From Bacteroidales bacterium (GTDB taxonomy: Bacteria > Bacteroidota > Bacteroidia > Bacteroidales > P3), in assembly GCA_017958525.1 (NCBI GenBank), contig JAGDCN010000073.1:1-43840 (forward strand): a stretch of 43,840 nt of DNA, given 5' to 3'. The notes beneath the pieces are model-generated. The model made no database searches, was not told the DNA's origin, and saw nothing but the letters and a program-made list of their open reading frames with translations. Numbering within the stretch: the stretch's first letter is position 1; every line of letters starts with the position of its first letter. Positions 18,814-27,828 of this stretch are shown here, piece after piece. The translations under genes were made by a program, and so were the position numbers.

Positions 18814-20865
18814 ATGATTAAAAAACTGTTTGTCAAAAACATATTGCGCATCCTATTGACCTCATTTTTATGGGGTTTTGCCGTTATGCCACTCTCGGCG
18901 CAGGATACGTGCAACCACCAGCAGCGTCAGCAACTGACGCCCGTTGTAGTGACCAAGGACAAGCGTCCATCGGCTACACTGTCGCAAGCACCTGTGCAAG
19001 TGGTTGATATACAAAAGATGGAGAGTAGTGGAGCACTGCTGTTAAGCGATGCGTTGAAGCAGATGGCGGGTGTGACGCTGCGCGACTATGGCGGCATCGG
19101 CGGTATGAAGACCGTGTCGGCACGCGGTTTGGGTAGCCAGTTCAGCACGTTGACCATCGATGGTGTAGCTGTCAACGACGCGCAGAACGGCCAAGTGGAT
19201 TTGGGTCGTTACCTGCTGGGCAACAGTGCTTTCATAAGCCTCAGCAACGGTCAGCAGGAGGAGATGCTGCTGTCGGCACGAGCCACAGCAGCAGGCAGCG
19301 TTATCAATATGGAGACACGCGAACCGCGGTTCCTGCCAGGCGAGCACACCCACCTGCGGCTGGGCATTGAAGGAGGCAGTTTCGGTATGTTCTCTCCGTC
19401 GTTGTCTATCGACCAACGACTCGGAAAACGTCTGTCGCTCACTTTCTTCGGCAATTGGCTGCAGAGTCGCGGAGATTATCCGTTTACACTCTACTATACG
19501 CCGTCGCACGCCGACAGTTCGTCACGCGAGCGCCGTGAACACTCTTCGATGTGGCTGGCCACAGGCGATTTGAACATCTTTTTCAGACCATCCCTGAATC
19601 GGTCACTGACGGCAAAAATCCACTATGTGCAAGGCTATCACGAACTGCCCGGTCCTGTGGTGTTCTACGTTAAAAGCGGTTCGGAGGACACCAAAGAAAA
19701 ACTCTTTTTCGCCCAGGTGAAATACACCGAGGCATACGAAAAGATGCGCTGGCAGGTAATAGGCAAGTATCAATATACCAACGACATATACGAAAACTTC
19801 AAGGCTCCGACCATTTCACGGTATCAGATGAGCCAATACGGCCAGCAAGAGGGCTACCTGTCGGGTAGCGCAATATGGCGACTGACCAGGCACCTCAGTG
19901 CCAGCCTGGCAACCGATGCGGCATTGACAACCTTGCAAAGCAACCAGGCCACCAACAGCGAGGTGCAACGAGTCACTTCGCTTACCACCGCCGCCCTGCA
20001 GCACTCACATCCGCGCTTCACGGCCAAAGCCAATCTGCTGGCCACGCTTGTCGATGAAAAGGCGTGCGACAACCCCTACCGCGTCGGCTACCGACGGCTG
20101 TCGCCTTACGTCGGCATAAGCATCAAACCACTGAACAAAAGCAATTTGCGAGTCCGATATTTCTTCAAGGAGACCTATCGCGTTCCCAATTTCAACGAGC
20201 TTTACTACTTTGTTTTGCCACTCGACACGTTGCGTCCAGAACGTGCTGCACAGCACAACATCGGTATCACACTGCCGCTTATGCAATGGCACAACGCCGA
20301 CTCATCGCTGACAAGGAGATACACTTTCACCCTCGACGGCTATCGCAACACAGTGAAAGACAAGATTATCGCTGTTCCGCGACAAAATATGTTTTTCTGG
20401 TCAACTATGAATCTGGGACTTGCCGATATCACAGGTCTTGATGTCAAAGGCAGTGCCGAATGGCAGTGGAGCCGGTTCGGACTCGATGCCACTCTGACCT
20501 ACAGTCTGCAGAATGCTGTGGATCACACCAATCCCAACAACCCCAAGACATACGGTCATCAGATACCCTACACTCCGCGCCACAGTGGCGGACTGACGCT
20601 TTACCTGCGCCACCGCTGGCTGAATATAGGCTACAACTGTATGCTTGTCGGTCGCCGCTACGACCAGCAGCAAAACACCGACGACGCAATGCTGCCGGCC
20701 TATGCAGACCAGGGCATCACGCTCGACCGCACTTTAGAGTTGCCCATCGGCGACCTGCGCTTTCAGGCACAGGTACTTAACCTTTTCGATGTGCAATATG
20801 AGGTGGTTCGTTCCTACCCTATGATGGGCCGCAATTTTCGTATAAAAGCAGTTTATTCGTTTTAA
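18814..20865 (+). CDS. btuB: TonB-dependent vitamin B12 outer-membrane receptor BtuB
   Basis: 683 aa. Signal peptide (to about LSAQD), a TonB-box-like stretch (TPVVVTKDKRPS), a plug domain (LLLSDALKQMAGVTLRDYG; VSARGLGSQFSTLTIDGVAVN) and a 22-strand-type barrel ending in an aromatic strand (RNFRIKAVYSF), with Phe last as expected for BAM recognition. It lacks the N-terminal carboxypeptidase-like domain of SusC proteins, so it is a BtuB-type rather than a glycan receptor. Placement behind a cobalamin riboswitch and before a BtuG-like lipoprotein makes corrinoid transport the clear assignment. Confidence 0.92.
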   Translation: MIKKLFVKNILRILLTSFLWGFAVMPLSAQDTCNHQQRQQLTPVVVTKDKRPSATLSQAPVQVVDIQKMESSGALLLSDALKQMAGVTLRDYGGIGGMKTVSARGLGSQFSTLTIDGVAVNDAQNGQVDLGRYLLGNSAFISLSNGQQEEMLLSARATAAGSVINMETREPRFLPGEHTHLRLGIEGGSFGMFSPSLSIDQRLGKRLSLTFFGNWLQSRGDYPFTLYYTPSHADSSSRERREHSSMWLATGDLNIFFRPSLNRSLTAKIHYVQGYHELPGPVVFYVKSGSEDTKEKLFFAQVKYTEAYEKMRWQVIGKYQYTNDIYENFKAPTISRYQMSQYGQQEGYLSGSAIWRLTRHLSASLATDAALTTLQSNQATNSEVQRVTSLTTAALQHSHPRFTAKANLLATLVDEKACDNPYRVGYRRLSPYVGISIKPLNKSNLRVRYFFKETYRVPNFNELYYFVLPLDTLRPERAAQHNIGITLPLMQWHNADSSLTRRYTFTLDGYRNTVKDKIIAVPRQNMFFWSTMNLGLADITGLDVKGSAEWQWSRFGLDATLTYSLQNAVDHTNPNNPKTYGHQIPYTPRHSGGLTLYLRHRWLNIGYNCMLVGRRYDQQQNTDDAMLPAYADQGITLDRTLELPIGDLRFQAQVLNLFDVQYEVVRSYPMMGRNFRIKAVYSF

Positions 20866-20929
20866 AAACAAAATACAATAAAACACTGAAAATAAGATTT
20901 TAAAACCAAACATATAAAACAATAAGACA

Positions 20930-22021
20930 ATGAAAAAAAACATTTTTAGACTTTTCACCGCTGTAGCGGCACTGACAATTACAATGGTTTTCAGTTCCTG
21001 CAAGGAGGAGCCTGTTAAACCCGAAGAGAACGGCACTGAAATAAGCTTCGAGAACCCTCGCTATATGGACGCTGCCGACGGCAACATCTATATCACAAGC
21101 TATTATCCGATGGGGGTGGCACGTTTCGACATTGCAAAAAACACGTTCACAGGTTTTTGTAAACTCGGACAATTCCATCCGGAAGGCATTGCTGCCGTGG
21201 ACGGAAAACTTTATATCGCAAGCAGCAACATATCGGATGAAAATTTCAATTATAGCTACGACAACAAACTTTATATAGTTGATATCGCAACCTTTACACT
21301 GCTGGACAGCGTCACCATCGGTGTCAATCCCCAAATTGTCAAAAAACTGGACAACAACCATATAGTCTTCAACACCTGGGGAGACTACAGCACCGACTTT
21401 GGCGGTACATATATTATGAACACCGACAACAAGGAAATTGTTGATTTGCAGCAGGCACTGACGAAGTTCGATGTCTATAACGGCAACATATACGGCTATG
21501 CCACGACTTACAACGCTGACTATACCACCAGTACTTCGATTTACAAAATCGACGGCAACAGCCACTCCGTCAGCCAGATACTCAACGATTTCAGTGCCAC
21601 CGACGGTGTCTATGGCATCAACATCAACTCCCACAACGGCGATATAGTCATCTTGACCGACGGCAACTACACCGCCACAGGCGACGTCTATGTATATACC
21701 AGCGCCGGTGCGCAGCGTATGGGTGCCCAGTCGGCAGGCAACCTGCCCTCGAAAGCCGTTGCCATTGACGGCGACAACCTGCTGGTTCTCAACGAAGGCG
21801 GATGGGGTCACAACAATTCCAGCATCAGCCGCGTCGATGTTGCAACATCAAATTGCACGCCTGACTATTTCGCACAGGTCAACGGTCGTTCCCTTGGCGA
21901 TGTGGCCCAAGATATTATCATTGTCGGCAGCAAAGCCTACGCCACCGTCACCTTCAGCAACAGCCTTGAAGTGATAGACCCCACCAACGGCAAATCAACC
22001 CGCATAGCAACAGAGAAATAA
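20930..22021 (+). CDS. btuG: BtuG-like surface lipoprotein (beta-propeller, B12 capture)
   Basis: 363 aa. Type II signal peptide with lipobox VFSSC, followed directly by KEEP, which fits a Bacteroidota surface-export signal (Lys/acidic after Cys). The mature part is built from repeated propeller blades (YIASSN, LYIVDIATFTLLDSV, YKIDGNS) and ends with the family segment LLVLNEGGWGHNNSSIS, NGRSLGDVAQDI and AYATVTFSNSLEVID. BtuG proteins bind cobalamin at the surface with very high affinity and cap BtuB. It is 64 nt downstream of btuB and shares its riboswitch. Other DUF5074/YncE-like propellers look similar, so the symbol rests partly on context. Confidence 0.85.
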   Translation: MKKNIFRLFTAVAALTITMVFSSCKEEPVKPEENGTEISFENPRYMDAADGNIYITSYYPMGVARFDIAKNTFTGFCKLGQFHPEGIAAVDGKLYIASSNISDENFNYSYDNKLYIVDIATFTLLDSVTIGVNPQIVKKLDNNHIVFNTWGDYSTDFGGTYIMNTDNKEIVDLQQALTKFDVYNGNIYGYATTYNADYTTSTSIYKIDGNSHSVSQILNDFSATDGVYGININSHNGDIVILTDGNYTATGDVYVYTSAGAQRMGAQSAGNLPSKAVAIDGDNLLVLNEGGWGHNNSSISRVDVATSNCTPDYFAQVNGRSLGDVAQDIIIVGSKAYATVTFSNSLEVIDPTNGKSTRIATEK

Positions 22022-22101
22022 TTTAAACAAACGGGAATAGTCTGTATCAACGCATTGTCATTTTTGAGCAATCAAAACTACATCTGGTACAGTATAATTA
22101 G

Positions 22102-22137
22102 AACGGGATGTTTAGGTTTCCTAAACATCCCGTTTTT
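22102..22137 (+). terminator. Strong intrinsic terminator of the btuB-btuG operon
   Basis: Perfect 15-bp stem (22102-22116 with 22120-22134), loop TTT, followed by TTT. It lies about 80 nt after the btuG stop and could also work from the other side for the convergent PHP gene. Confidence 0.9.
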
Positions 22138-22215
22138 AGTGACCACAGCCTCTCCTTTTCGAGCAATTATCGATTTAAATCACTCTACTAATGATTATTA
22201 TGTCCGAATTTCCAT

Positions 22216-22998
22216 TTACATTATTCGCGGCAGTTTGTGCTCGCGGAAATAATCGGTGTCGATGTAGCGGCCGTTTTGACCGGCTAGAGCTTGGCGAAAC
22301 TCGTCGAAAGTGCGGTGGGCCATATATACTACGTTATAGACATCACCCACATTGTCAATAAAATGTGCATCACTGTCGGTGATGAAATTGAAACGCTTTA
22401 GGTAGGCAAATTTCTTCAGCTGCTCAGCCTTGGTGGTGCGAAAATTGATTTCGAGTCCATCGGCACGAATGTCGGGTGGCACAAAGCCCAGCTGGCTCGT
22501 AAGCGAAGTGGTACCCTTGTTGATATGCGCAGGGACAAAGAGCCCGCCAATACGATGCACTTCATCATAGATACCGTCCAAATCAACATCAATGGCGTTG
22601 AGCAGATGATACTCTTCTTCGCCAACAATTTCGTCGTTTTCATCCACAATAAGCTGATAGCCAAAGCGGTCTTCATCGTTAGGGATCGGAGGCAAGTGAG
22701 CGTCCAAAAATTCTTGAAACTCATCCAGCTGCGTATCGTCCGCAAAGTAGCAAAGGCAATGCGTCTCTTCTTGTGTCGTAACTTCCACTCCGCCAAGGAC
22801 AAAAAGACCATTCTCACGACCAATTGTCTGCGTCACCTTTACCTGACGCGTAGTGTTGTGGTCGGAGATGGCAATCATATCCAGTCCACGGGCGAGTGCA
22901 CGTTTGACAATGGCCGACGGGCTCATTTCAAGGTCGCCGCAAGGCGAAAGTACGGTGTGGATATGAAGGTCAGCCTTATATGGATGGAGCTGTTCCAT
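22216..22998 (-). CDS. PHP-domain metal-dependent phosphoesterase
   Basis: 260 aa. PHP motifs in order: KADLHIHTVLSPCGD (DxHxH), IAISDHNTT, a GVEVTTQEETHCL segment (Glu and His ligands), LFVPAHINKGTT and FITDSDAHF. A trinuclear-metal phosphoesterase fold is expected; the substrate is not known (the family spans histidinol phosphatase, nucleotide and polymerase-associated phosphatases). Downstream of the DRTGG gene by 73 nt on the same strand. In other anaerobes PHP and DRTGG genes often travel together near hydrogenase or NADH-oxidising subunits, which are not present in this window. Confidence 0.88.
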   Translation of the reverse strand: MEQLHPYKADLHIHTVLSPCGDLEMSPSAIVKRALARGLDMIAISDHNTTRQVKVTQTIGRENGLFVLGGVEVTTQEETHCLCYFADDTQLDEFQEFLDAHLPPIPNDEDRFGYQLIVDENDEIVGEEEYHLLNAIDVDLDGIYDEVHRIGGLFVPAHINKGTTSLTSQLGFVPPDIRADGLEINFRTTKAEQLKKFAYLKRFNFITDSDAHFIDNVGDVYNVVYMAHRTFDEFRQALAGQNGRYIDTDYFREHKLPRIM

Positions 22999-23071
22999 TT
23001 TTCCAACTATAACGATAACTTTATCAATGACTGGTTACAGTCAAAAGTCAATGTCATAGTTAAAGATGAGG

Positions 23072-23407
23072 TTACTTTTTAAGCAGCTCGTAGATTCTAC
23101 CTGCGGTTTCAAATGTCTCGGCACAGGTGGAGAGGAACGGAATACCTTCTTCATTACTCTGCTCCAGCGTGTCCTCGCTTGCCGACTGACCCTTTACAAG
23201 GATGACGGCTGCAAGTTCCTTGAGAGAAGCAATAGCCATTACATTCTTGTGGGTCTGCAGCGTCACCCAGATGTTTCCCATCTCGGCATTGCCCATAACA
23301 TCGCTCAAAAGGTCAGACACATAGCATCCTTCCACCTCTTTTTCAAGTCCTTCAGCACCCGAAAGCACCTTGAGGTTCAATGCCTCAACTATATCTTTTA
23401 CTTTCAT
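23072..23407 (-). CDS. DRTGG-domain protein
   Basis: 111 aa, cytoplasmic, no signal or TM segment. It begins MKVKDIVEALNLKVLSGAEGL, continues with EGCYVSDLLSDVMGNAEMGNIWVTLQTH and AVILVKGQ, and matches stand-alone DRTGG domains as found in HprK-, PTA- and CBS-associated proteins. These are presumed ligand-sensing modules; no ligand is known to me. First gene of a two-gene unit with the PHP phosphoesterase. The promoter carries the conserved upstream element also found before the upxY-trk operon. Confidence 0.8.
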   Translation of the reverse strand: MKVKDIVEALNLKVLSGAEGLEKEVEGCYVSDLLSDVMGNAEMGNIWVTLQTHKNVMAIASLKELAAVILVKGQSASEDTLEQSNEEGIPFLSTCAETFETAGRIYELLKK

Positions 23408-23460
23408 ATCTATTTTATTTTTAATATTTTATTCTAAAATAACTATTTCTGTTTGAACTA

Positions 23461-23538
23461 CAAAGATACTAAAAAATTTCGATTACGACATAGACAGATG
23501 AAACTTTTTGGGACGCAGGCCACTTCATCTGCTAAACA
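23461..23538 (-). promoter_or_regulatory. Promoter of the DRTGG gene with conserved upstream hairpin element
   Basis: -7 box TATCTTTG (23461-23468 on the plus side). Upstream, 23477-23538 closely matches 32877-32940: shared ATCGAAA, the 18-nt core CAAAAAGTTTCATCTGTC and TGTTTAGCAG-like end. CAGATGAA and TTCATCTG can form an 8-bp stem. It starts 7 nt after the rlmH stop. Confidence 0.55.
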
Positions 23539-23544
23539 TATTCC

Positions 23545-24018
23545 CTACTCATTATGATACGGTTCATTGCGCAGGATAGTGAAGGCGCGATAGAACTGTT
23601 CGACAAAAAAGAGCCGTACCATCTGGTGGTTGAAAGTCATCTTGGAGAGCGATATTTTGTCGCTGGCAGCGGCATATATACTTGGAGCGAAGCCGAAGGC
23701 ACCGCCTACGACAAAAGCCAGATTGCGGATGCCAGCATTCATCTGTTTTTGAAGATATTTCGAGAATTCGACCGATGTATGCTGCGTTCCGTGTTCATCC
23801 AAGAGAACTATGCGGTCGCACTTTTCCAGTTGTCGCTGAAGCAGTGTCGCCTCACGCTCTTTGATTTCGTCGGGCGAGGCTCCCTTCTGGTCTTTAAGGG
23901 CAGGAATAACAACCATTTCGAAATTTATATAATGCTTCAGACGGGTGAGATAGACATCAATACCCTGTTGAAGATACTTCTCGTCGGTCTTTCCGACAAC
24001 AATCAACTTGATATTCAT
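23545..24018 (-). CDS. rlmH: 23S rRNA (pseudouridine1915-N3)-methyltransferase RlmH
   Basis: 157 aa, the usual size. SPOUT-class methyltransferase acting on helix 69 of 23S rRNA in the 70S ribosome. Motifs: MNIKLIVVGKTDEKYL at the start, IVLLDEHGTQHTSVEF, the AdoMet knot FVVGGAFGFAPS, and the end segment HQMVRLFFVEQFYRAFTI followed by YHNE. Last gene of a three-gene unit (12 nt after the methyltransferase gene). Confidence 0.96.
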   Translation of the reverse strand: MNIKLIVVGKTDEKYLQQGIDVYLTRLKHYINFEMVVIPALKDQKGASPDEIKEREATLLQRQLEKCDRIVLLDEHGTQHTSVEFSKYLQKQMNAGIRNLAFVVGGAFGFAPSIYAAASDKISLSKMTFNHQMVRLFFVEQFYRAFTILRNEPYHNE

Positions 24019-24030
24019 AACCTCCCCTCC

Positions 24031-25053
24031 TTATCCTACTATCAAATAAATGAACGGAGCCACTTTCAAAGCTTTCTTGTAGCGTCGGCGTTCGCGCATA
24101 TTGTGTGGTTCGCCGGCAGGAGCCTTGTCGATGGTTTTATTGTAGTGACGGCTCATCCACAACTTCGGCCCGCGGCGATATTCGTTATATCGTCCAGGCA
24201 AAACTGTAAGATTGAAACCATACGGCTGCATCAACTGGCGGTAATCGTCGATGGGTAGGATACGCTCGGTCCAGCTGCCCGTCACAGGGTTGCAGGTGTT
24301 GTATGGATCGAGGAGCAAGTTGGGTGATTGAGCCTCGACCGCACGCGCCACATCGTTGTAAATCAGTCCGCGAGTATTGTCAGCCCAATAATCCAATTCG
24401 CGATCGGACATCTCTGGCTGCAGTTTTTGGATATAGTCGCGGCGCATCTGCCAAAAGCCCTTATGAGTGGTAGTGCCTAGTTCGTCGGCTTGCATCGCTT
24501 TGTGCAAACGTCTGACGACACGTGCATTGAATGGTGTTGATGCTGTGGTGAAGACCATCTTCATACGAGGCGAAATGTCATAGATACACGCAAAGAAATC
24601 GTCCAGAACATAGATATGTTCGATTACATCCATTGCCAACAACGCATCTGGCACTATGTCGTTTTCACGGCACCATTCTTTTAAAGTTGCGGCATCGCCC
24701 TGAAGCATTACGTTGGGTTTTACACCAAGGGTTTCGCCCATCTGCCGAACGGCATTCAAGGCATCGGCACTATAATCAACATATATAACATTCCGGAAAT
24801 CAAGCTTTTTAGCCAGGATACCCAGCAATCCGTGTCCACCGCCGTAATCGACAATAGTAATCTCGTCGGGCGATTTGCCACACATTTCCAGCACTCGTTC
24901 CAAACTGTTGCGATATATATCCAGATAGTACTCCACCGCCTTCAAAGTGCGTTTCAATGCAGCACGGCAACTAGGAGAAAGATTTAGTTTTCTTGTATTT
25001 ATATTTTGAAGTTCGGAAGCCAATTTTGACTGTACTGCGTCTGGGGTATTCAT
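24031..25053 (-). CDS. Class I SAM-dependent methyltransferase, substrate unknown
   Basis: 340 aa. A Rossmann methyltransferase core sits at about residues 65-180: motif I ITIVDYGGGHGLLGILA, acidic loop VIYVDYSADAL, motif LQGDAATLKEW and DALLAMDVIEHIYVLDDF. The C-terminal half (about 200-340) has WTERILPIDDYRQL and GRYNEYRRGPKLWM, and ends in a hydrophobic stretch VAPFIYLIVG. The overall look is UbiG/sugar-methyltransferase-like, but I cannot assign a substrate. It lies 10 nt after the GNAT/FemAB-like gene and 12 nt before rlmH, so the three are co-transcribed. Confidence 0.82.
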   Translation of the reverse strand: MNTPDAVQSKLASELQNINTRKLNLSPSCRAALKRTLKAVEYYLDIYRNSLERVLEMCGKSPDEITIVDYGGGHGLLGILAKKLDFRNVIYVDYSADALNAVRQMGETLGVKPNVMLQGDAATLKEWCRENDIVPDALLAMDVIEHIYVLDDFFACIYDISPRMKMVFTTASTPFNARVVRRLHKAMQADELGTTTHKGFWQMRRDYIQKLQPEMSDRELDYWADNTRGLIYNDVARAVEAQSPNLLLDPYNTCNPVTGSWTERILPIDDYRQLMQPYGFNLTVLPGRYNEYRRGPKLWMSRHYNKTIDKAPAGEPHNMRERRRYKKALKVAPFIYLIVG

Positions 25054-25063
25054 AATTGCCGAG

Positions 25064-26020
25064 TTATTTTCGGAGTTTAATCATTATATCAATCAGTCTG
25101 TTGCGACTTTTGCTAATTTCGAAGAACGGTGTCTGTATCGCTCCAAACGAGCGGTAGAAATATTCGATGCCTTCGTCCATACTACCCTCAAAATCAAACA
25201 TTACAGTCTTGTCGCTCAAGTATTTAATCAACGACCAGAATAACGTTTCGCTATGTCCACTTTTGTGCAAAGCCGCGTTATGCGCCGACATCAACGAATA
25301 TGCACAGCGTCTGTCATAAATCACAAACCGCGCTGACAACAACCGCCCGGCATCGTCGTACAAGGCAGCGATTACACCATTGTCGCGCTCGATAGCAATG
25401 CGGCAAACACGTTCTATGAGACTCGTATCGAGAATGTCCCGCAGACCTTTAGACTGCCAATAGATAGAATGAAAAGCGGCAAAATCGGCTGGCGACAAAT
25501 CGTATTTAACAGTAGTGGAAGCCTCGTAGCGACGTATTTTTCGCTGACGTTTCTCTGGGTCAAATCCGACGAAAACCCGTTGCGGATCCCGTATATCGAC
25601 TATACGATATGTGTAGCGTGTAGTCTGCTTGTAGCCAGACCAGTAGAATGGAAGCCAGTTGGTTATTTCGGGAGAGAAATTTTGCAGGAAATAATGCGGT
25701 TTGATATCTTCAATCTGTTTCAACAATACCGCAGCAACCTGTTTTTCAAAGTCAAGCCGATGACTTTCAGAAAGATTATCTGGATAAAAGAAAACAGGGC
25801 CGGAGAACTGTGTCAATTGCGGCTGAATGACACACCTAATGCCACATTTGCTGACATAGTGAAACGGCATAGCACCCGTCAATCGGTCACCATCAAATGC
25901 CAAGGCCACATTCCACTGCTTGCCAGCACAGACGGTCTCCATCCACCAATATTGCAAAAACAGGGGAACATAATATTCCCCTGATTCACATATTTCCTTG
26001 TATTTATCTTTATTTGACAA
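25064..26020 (-). CDS. GNAT/FemAB-like acyltransferase
   Basis: 318 aa. The pattern fits the two-lobed GNAT_6/BioF2-type (FemAB-like) proteins: RKIRRYEASTTVKYDLSPADF in the first lobe, then FHSIYWQSKGLRD, NGVIAALYDDAGRLLSARFVIYD, YSLMSAHN and the end segment FDFEGSMDEGIEYFYRSFGA. The last is typical of proteins that transfer amino acids or acyl groups to envelope precursors. Grouping with a methyltransferase suggests modification of a small molecule or envelope component; the substrate is unknown. It appears to be the first gene of the unit; no consensus promoter is obvious in the 63-nt gap upstream. Confidence 0.75.
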   Translation of the reverse strand: MSNKDKYKEICESGEYYVPLFLQYWWMETVCAGKQWNVALAFDGDRLTGAMPFHYVSKCGIRCVIQPQLTQFSGPVFFYPDNLSESHRLDFEKQVAAVLLKQIEDIKPHYFLQNFSPEITNWLPFYWSGYKQTTRYTYRIVDIRDPQRVFVGFDPEKRQRKIRRYEASTTVKYDLSPADFAAFHSIYWQSKGLRDILDTSLIERVCRIAIERDNGVIAALYDDAGRLLSARFVIYDRRCAYSLMSAHNAALHKSGHSETLFWSLIKYLSDKTVMFDFEGSMDEGIEYFYRSFGAIQTPFFEISKSRNRLIDIMIKLRK

Positions 26021-26083
26021 ACGACTGAAAGGATTTAATCAAACCACCGATCCGAGGATGTCCCAGTTTCCTTATTCTCTGTT

Positions 26084-27007
26084 TTACTGAATAATAATCG
26101 CCACACGGTTGTTGGCTATGCGGCCTTCGTATGTCGAATTGTCCCCGATTGGGTCGGCGGTGCCTTTGGCCTCTATCTCGATGCGATAGTCACTGACACC
26201 ACGGGCGGTAAGGCGCTTTTTAACCTCAACGGCTCTTTGGCGTGACAGCCCGAGGTTGTATGCCTCAGTGCCTGTATTGTCGCTATAGCCGCGCAACAGC
26301 ACCTCAAGACGTTCGTTCTGAAGCATATAAACAGCCAAACTATCTAACATCGGTTCCCAACTTTCAACAACGGTGGCATCGTTGGGGAAGAATTTGACAT
26401 CCTTGAACGACTTGGCTCCGTCGGCGGCCGAGGGGAACAAATTAATCTTCTTCGTTCCAAAATAAAGAAGTAATCCAACGTGTATCAGCTGATCAGCAGG
26501 TTGTTCGCTTGTAAAAAACTCGTTGCCCTGCCAGTAGCGGTAATCGACTTGAGCCACGTTGAATTGCAATTTATTCTTGAGTTTTCTGTCGGTAGCCCAG
26601 GCCTGGTAGGATTGCAAAGCTTCCAGAGCCTCTTCCCTGCCCTGCTTGATTAGTTCCTCACGCAGAGCATCGTCCTCGACAGAGGGGTTGACGGCGAAAA
26701 CGGCGCATACGCGCATCGGCGAACGTGCCACAGTGGTAAGATAGTTCATCACCGGGGTGAAGTTGCCCCATTCGGGACGGCGGTCTTCTGTCAGTACCGG
26801 TAAAGTAGAGTAGTCGAAATCGCAGAAATATATCTTCTTGGCATCGAAGGTGGTAAACTTCCAAATCGAGTCGTAGTCGCTTTTGCGCACCTTTTGTTTG
26901 CCTTCGATAAACGGGCTAACCTCCTTGGAGCCTTTTTTTGCATTCTGTGCCGTTGCCGCCATCGGGGTCAGCATAGCAACAAGAACCAAAAGAATCAGTT
27001 TTTTCAT
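26084..27007 (-). CDS. OmpA-family outer-membrane/peptidoglycan-binding protein
   Basis: 307 aa from ATG 27007, where MKKLILLVLVAMLTPMAATAQ is a standard signal peptide; the frame extends upstream to 27106 without reason. The N-terminal 180 residues are of unknown fold. The C-terminal OmpA domain includes FPNDATVV, LEVLLRGYSDNTGTEAYN, LSRQRAVEVKKRLTARGV and NNRVAIIIQ, with the Asp and Arg that bind diaminopimelate (SDNTG; NNRV). It should tether the outer membrane to peptidoglycan. It starts 44 nt after the FtsE-type ATPase stop and may be co-transcribed. Confidence 0.85.
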   Translation of the reverse strand: MKKLILLVLVAMLTPMAATAQNAKKGSKEVSPFIEGKQKVRKSDYDSIWKFTTFDAKKIYFCDFDYSTLPVLTEDRRPEWGNFTPVMNYLTTVARSPMRVCAVFAVNPSVEDDALREELIKQGREEALEALQSYQAWATDRKLKNKLQFNVAQVDYRYWQGNEFFTSEQPADQLIHVGLLLYFGTKKINLFPSAADGAKSFKDVKFFPNDATVVESWEPMLDSLAVYMLQNERLEVLLRGYSDNTGTEAYNLGLSRQRAVEVKKRLTARGVSDYRIEIEAKGTADPIGDNSTYEGRIANNRVAIIIQ

Positions 27008-27051
27008 TTTTTTCTCTGTTAAATTTGCAGCATAACGCTTGTAATGAAAAA

Positions 27052-27747
27052 TTATTGTGCCGATTCGTCGATTTGCGGATCGACGAGAGTACCATCCTCG
27101 CAGCACACCACACGTGCCGGGAATTTGTCGATCATCATAAAGTCGTGCGTCGATATCAGCATAGACACTCCCGAATTGCGGTTGATTTCGGTCAGCAGAT
27201 GCATAATCTCGCTAGAAGTGATGGGATCAAGATTGCCCGTCGGTTCATCGGCCAATATCAAATCAGGAGTATTAACCAGAGCTCGCGCGATACCAACACG
27301 CTGTCGTTCGCCTTCCGAGAGGCGATAGGTCTGGTCGCCTGCTTTGTCGGCCACACCGACCGCCGTCAAGACCTCCATAATGCGATCGTCAATCTGCTGT
27401 TTGTTTTTCCAGCCTATGCTCTTTAGAACAAAAGCTAGATTGTCATACACATTACGGTCGGTCAGCAGCTGGAAGTTCTGAAAGACGATACCCAGCCGGC
27501 GGCGCAGCAAGGGAATTTGACGTCGTTTCAAATTTTGCAAATTAAAACCGCATATCACGCCGCTTCCGTCTTCCAGCGGACTATCGCCATAAAGTGTGCG
27601 CAACAGCGATGTTTTGCCAGCTCCACTCTTGCCTATAAGATAGACAAATTCGCCCTTTCCCATCTTGAAATTGACGTTGCGGAGCACAATACCCGCCTCG
27701 TGGCTGATTGTCGCATTATTAAGTAGGATGATCTGTTCTTTGTCCAT
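27052..27747 (-). CDS. ftsE: FtsE-type ABC ATPase
   Basis: 231 aa. Walker A IGKSGAGKTSLL, Q loop VFQNFQLL, signature LSEGERQRVGIARAL (the usual LSGGQ is LSEGE), Walker B LILADEPTGNLDP and the H loop LISTHD. The size and the EPTGNLD/NVYDNLAFVL pattern fit FtsE/LolD-class cell-division or lipoprotein-release ATPases; FtsE is favoured because Bacteroidota annotations usually place this sequence there, but no ftsX or permease gene is adjacent, so the partner must be encoded elsewhere. It lies 81 nt downstream of the trk operon and 44 nt upstream of an OmpA-family gene. Confidence 0.78.
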   Translation of the reverse strand: MDKEQIILLNNATISHEAGIVLRNVNFKMGKGEFVYLIGKSGAGKTSLLRTLYGDSPLEDGSGVICGFNLQNLKRRQIPLLRRRLGIVFQNFQLLTDRNVYDNLAFVLKSIGWKNKQQIDDRIMEVLTAVGVADKAGDQTYRLSEGERQRVGIARALVNTPDLILADEPTGNLDPITSSEIMHLLTEINRNSGVSMLISTHDFMMIDKFPARVVCCEDGTLVDPQIDESAQ

Positions 27748-27828
27748 ATTAATGAATTATGTATGCCAATACGGCACTTTTGGGGTAGAACGCGACTTTG
27801 TTAAAAAAATTGTATGAAAAGGAAAAAA

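Noticed and set aside
22055-22252. 65-codon open frame after btuG
   Set aside because: It runs through the perfect terminator hairpin and into the convergent PHP gene, and has no coding character.
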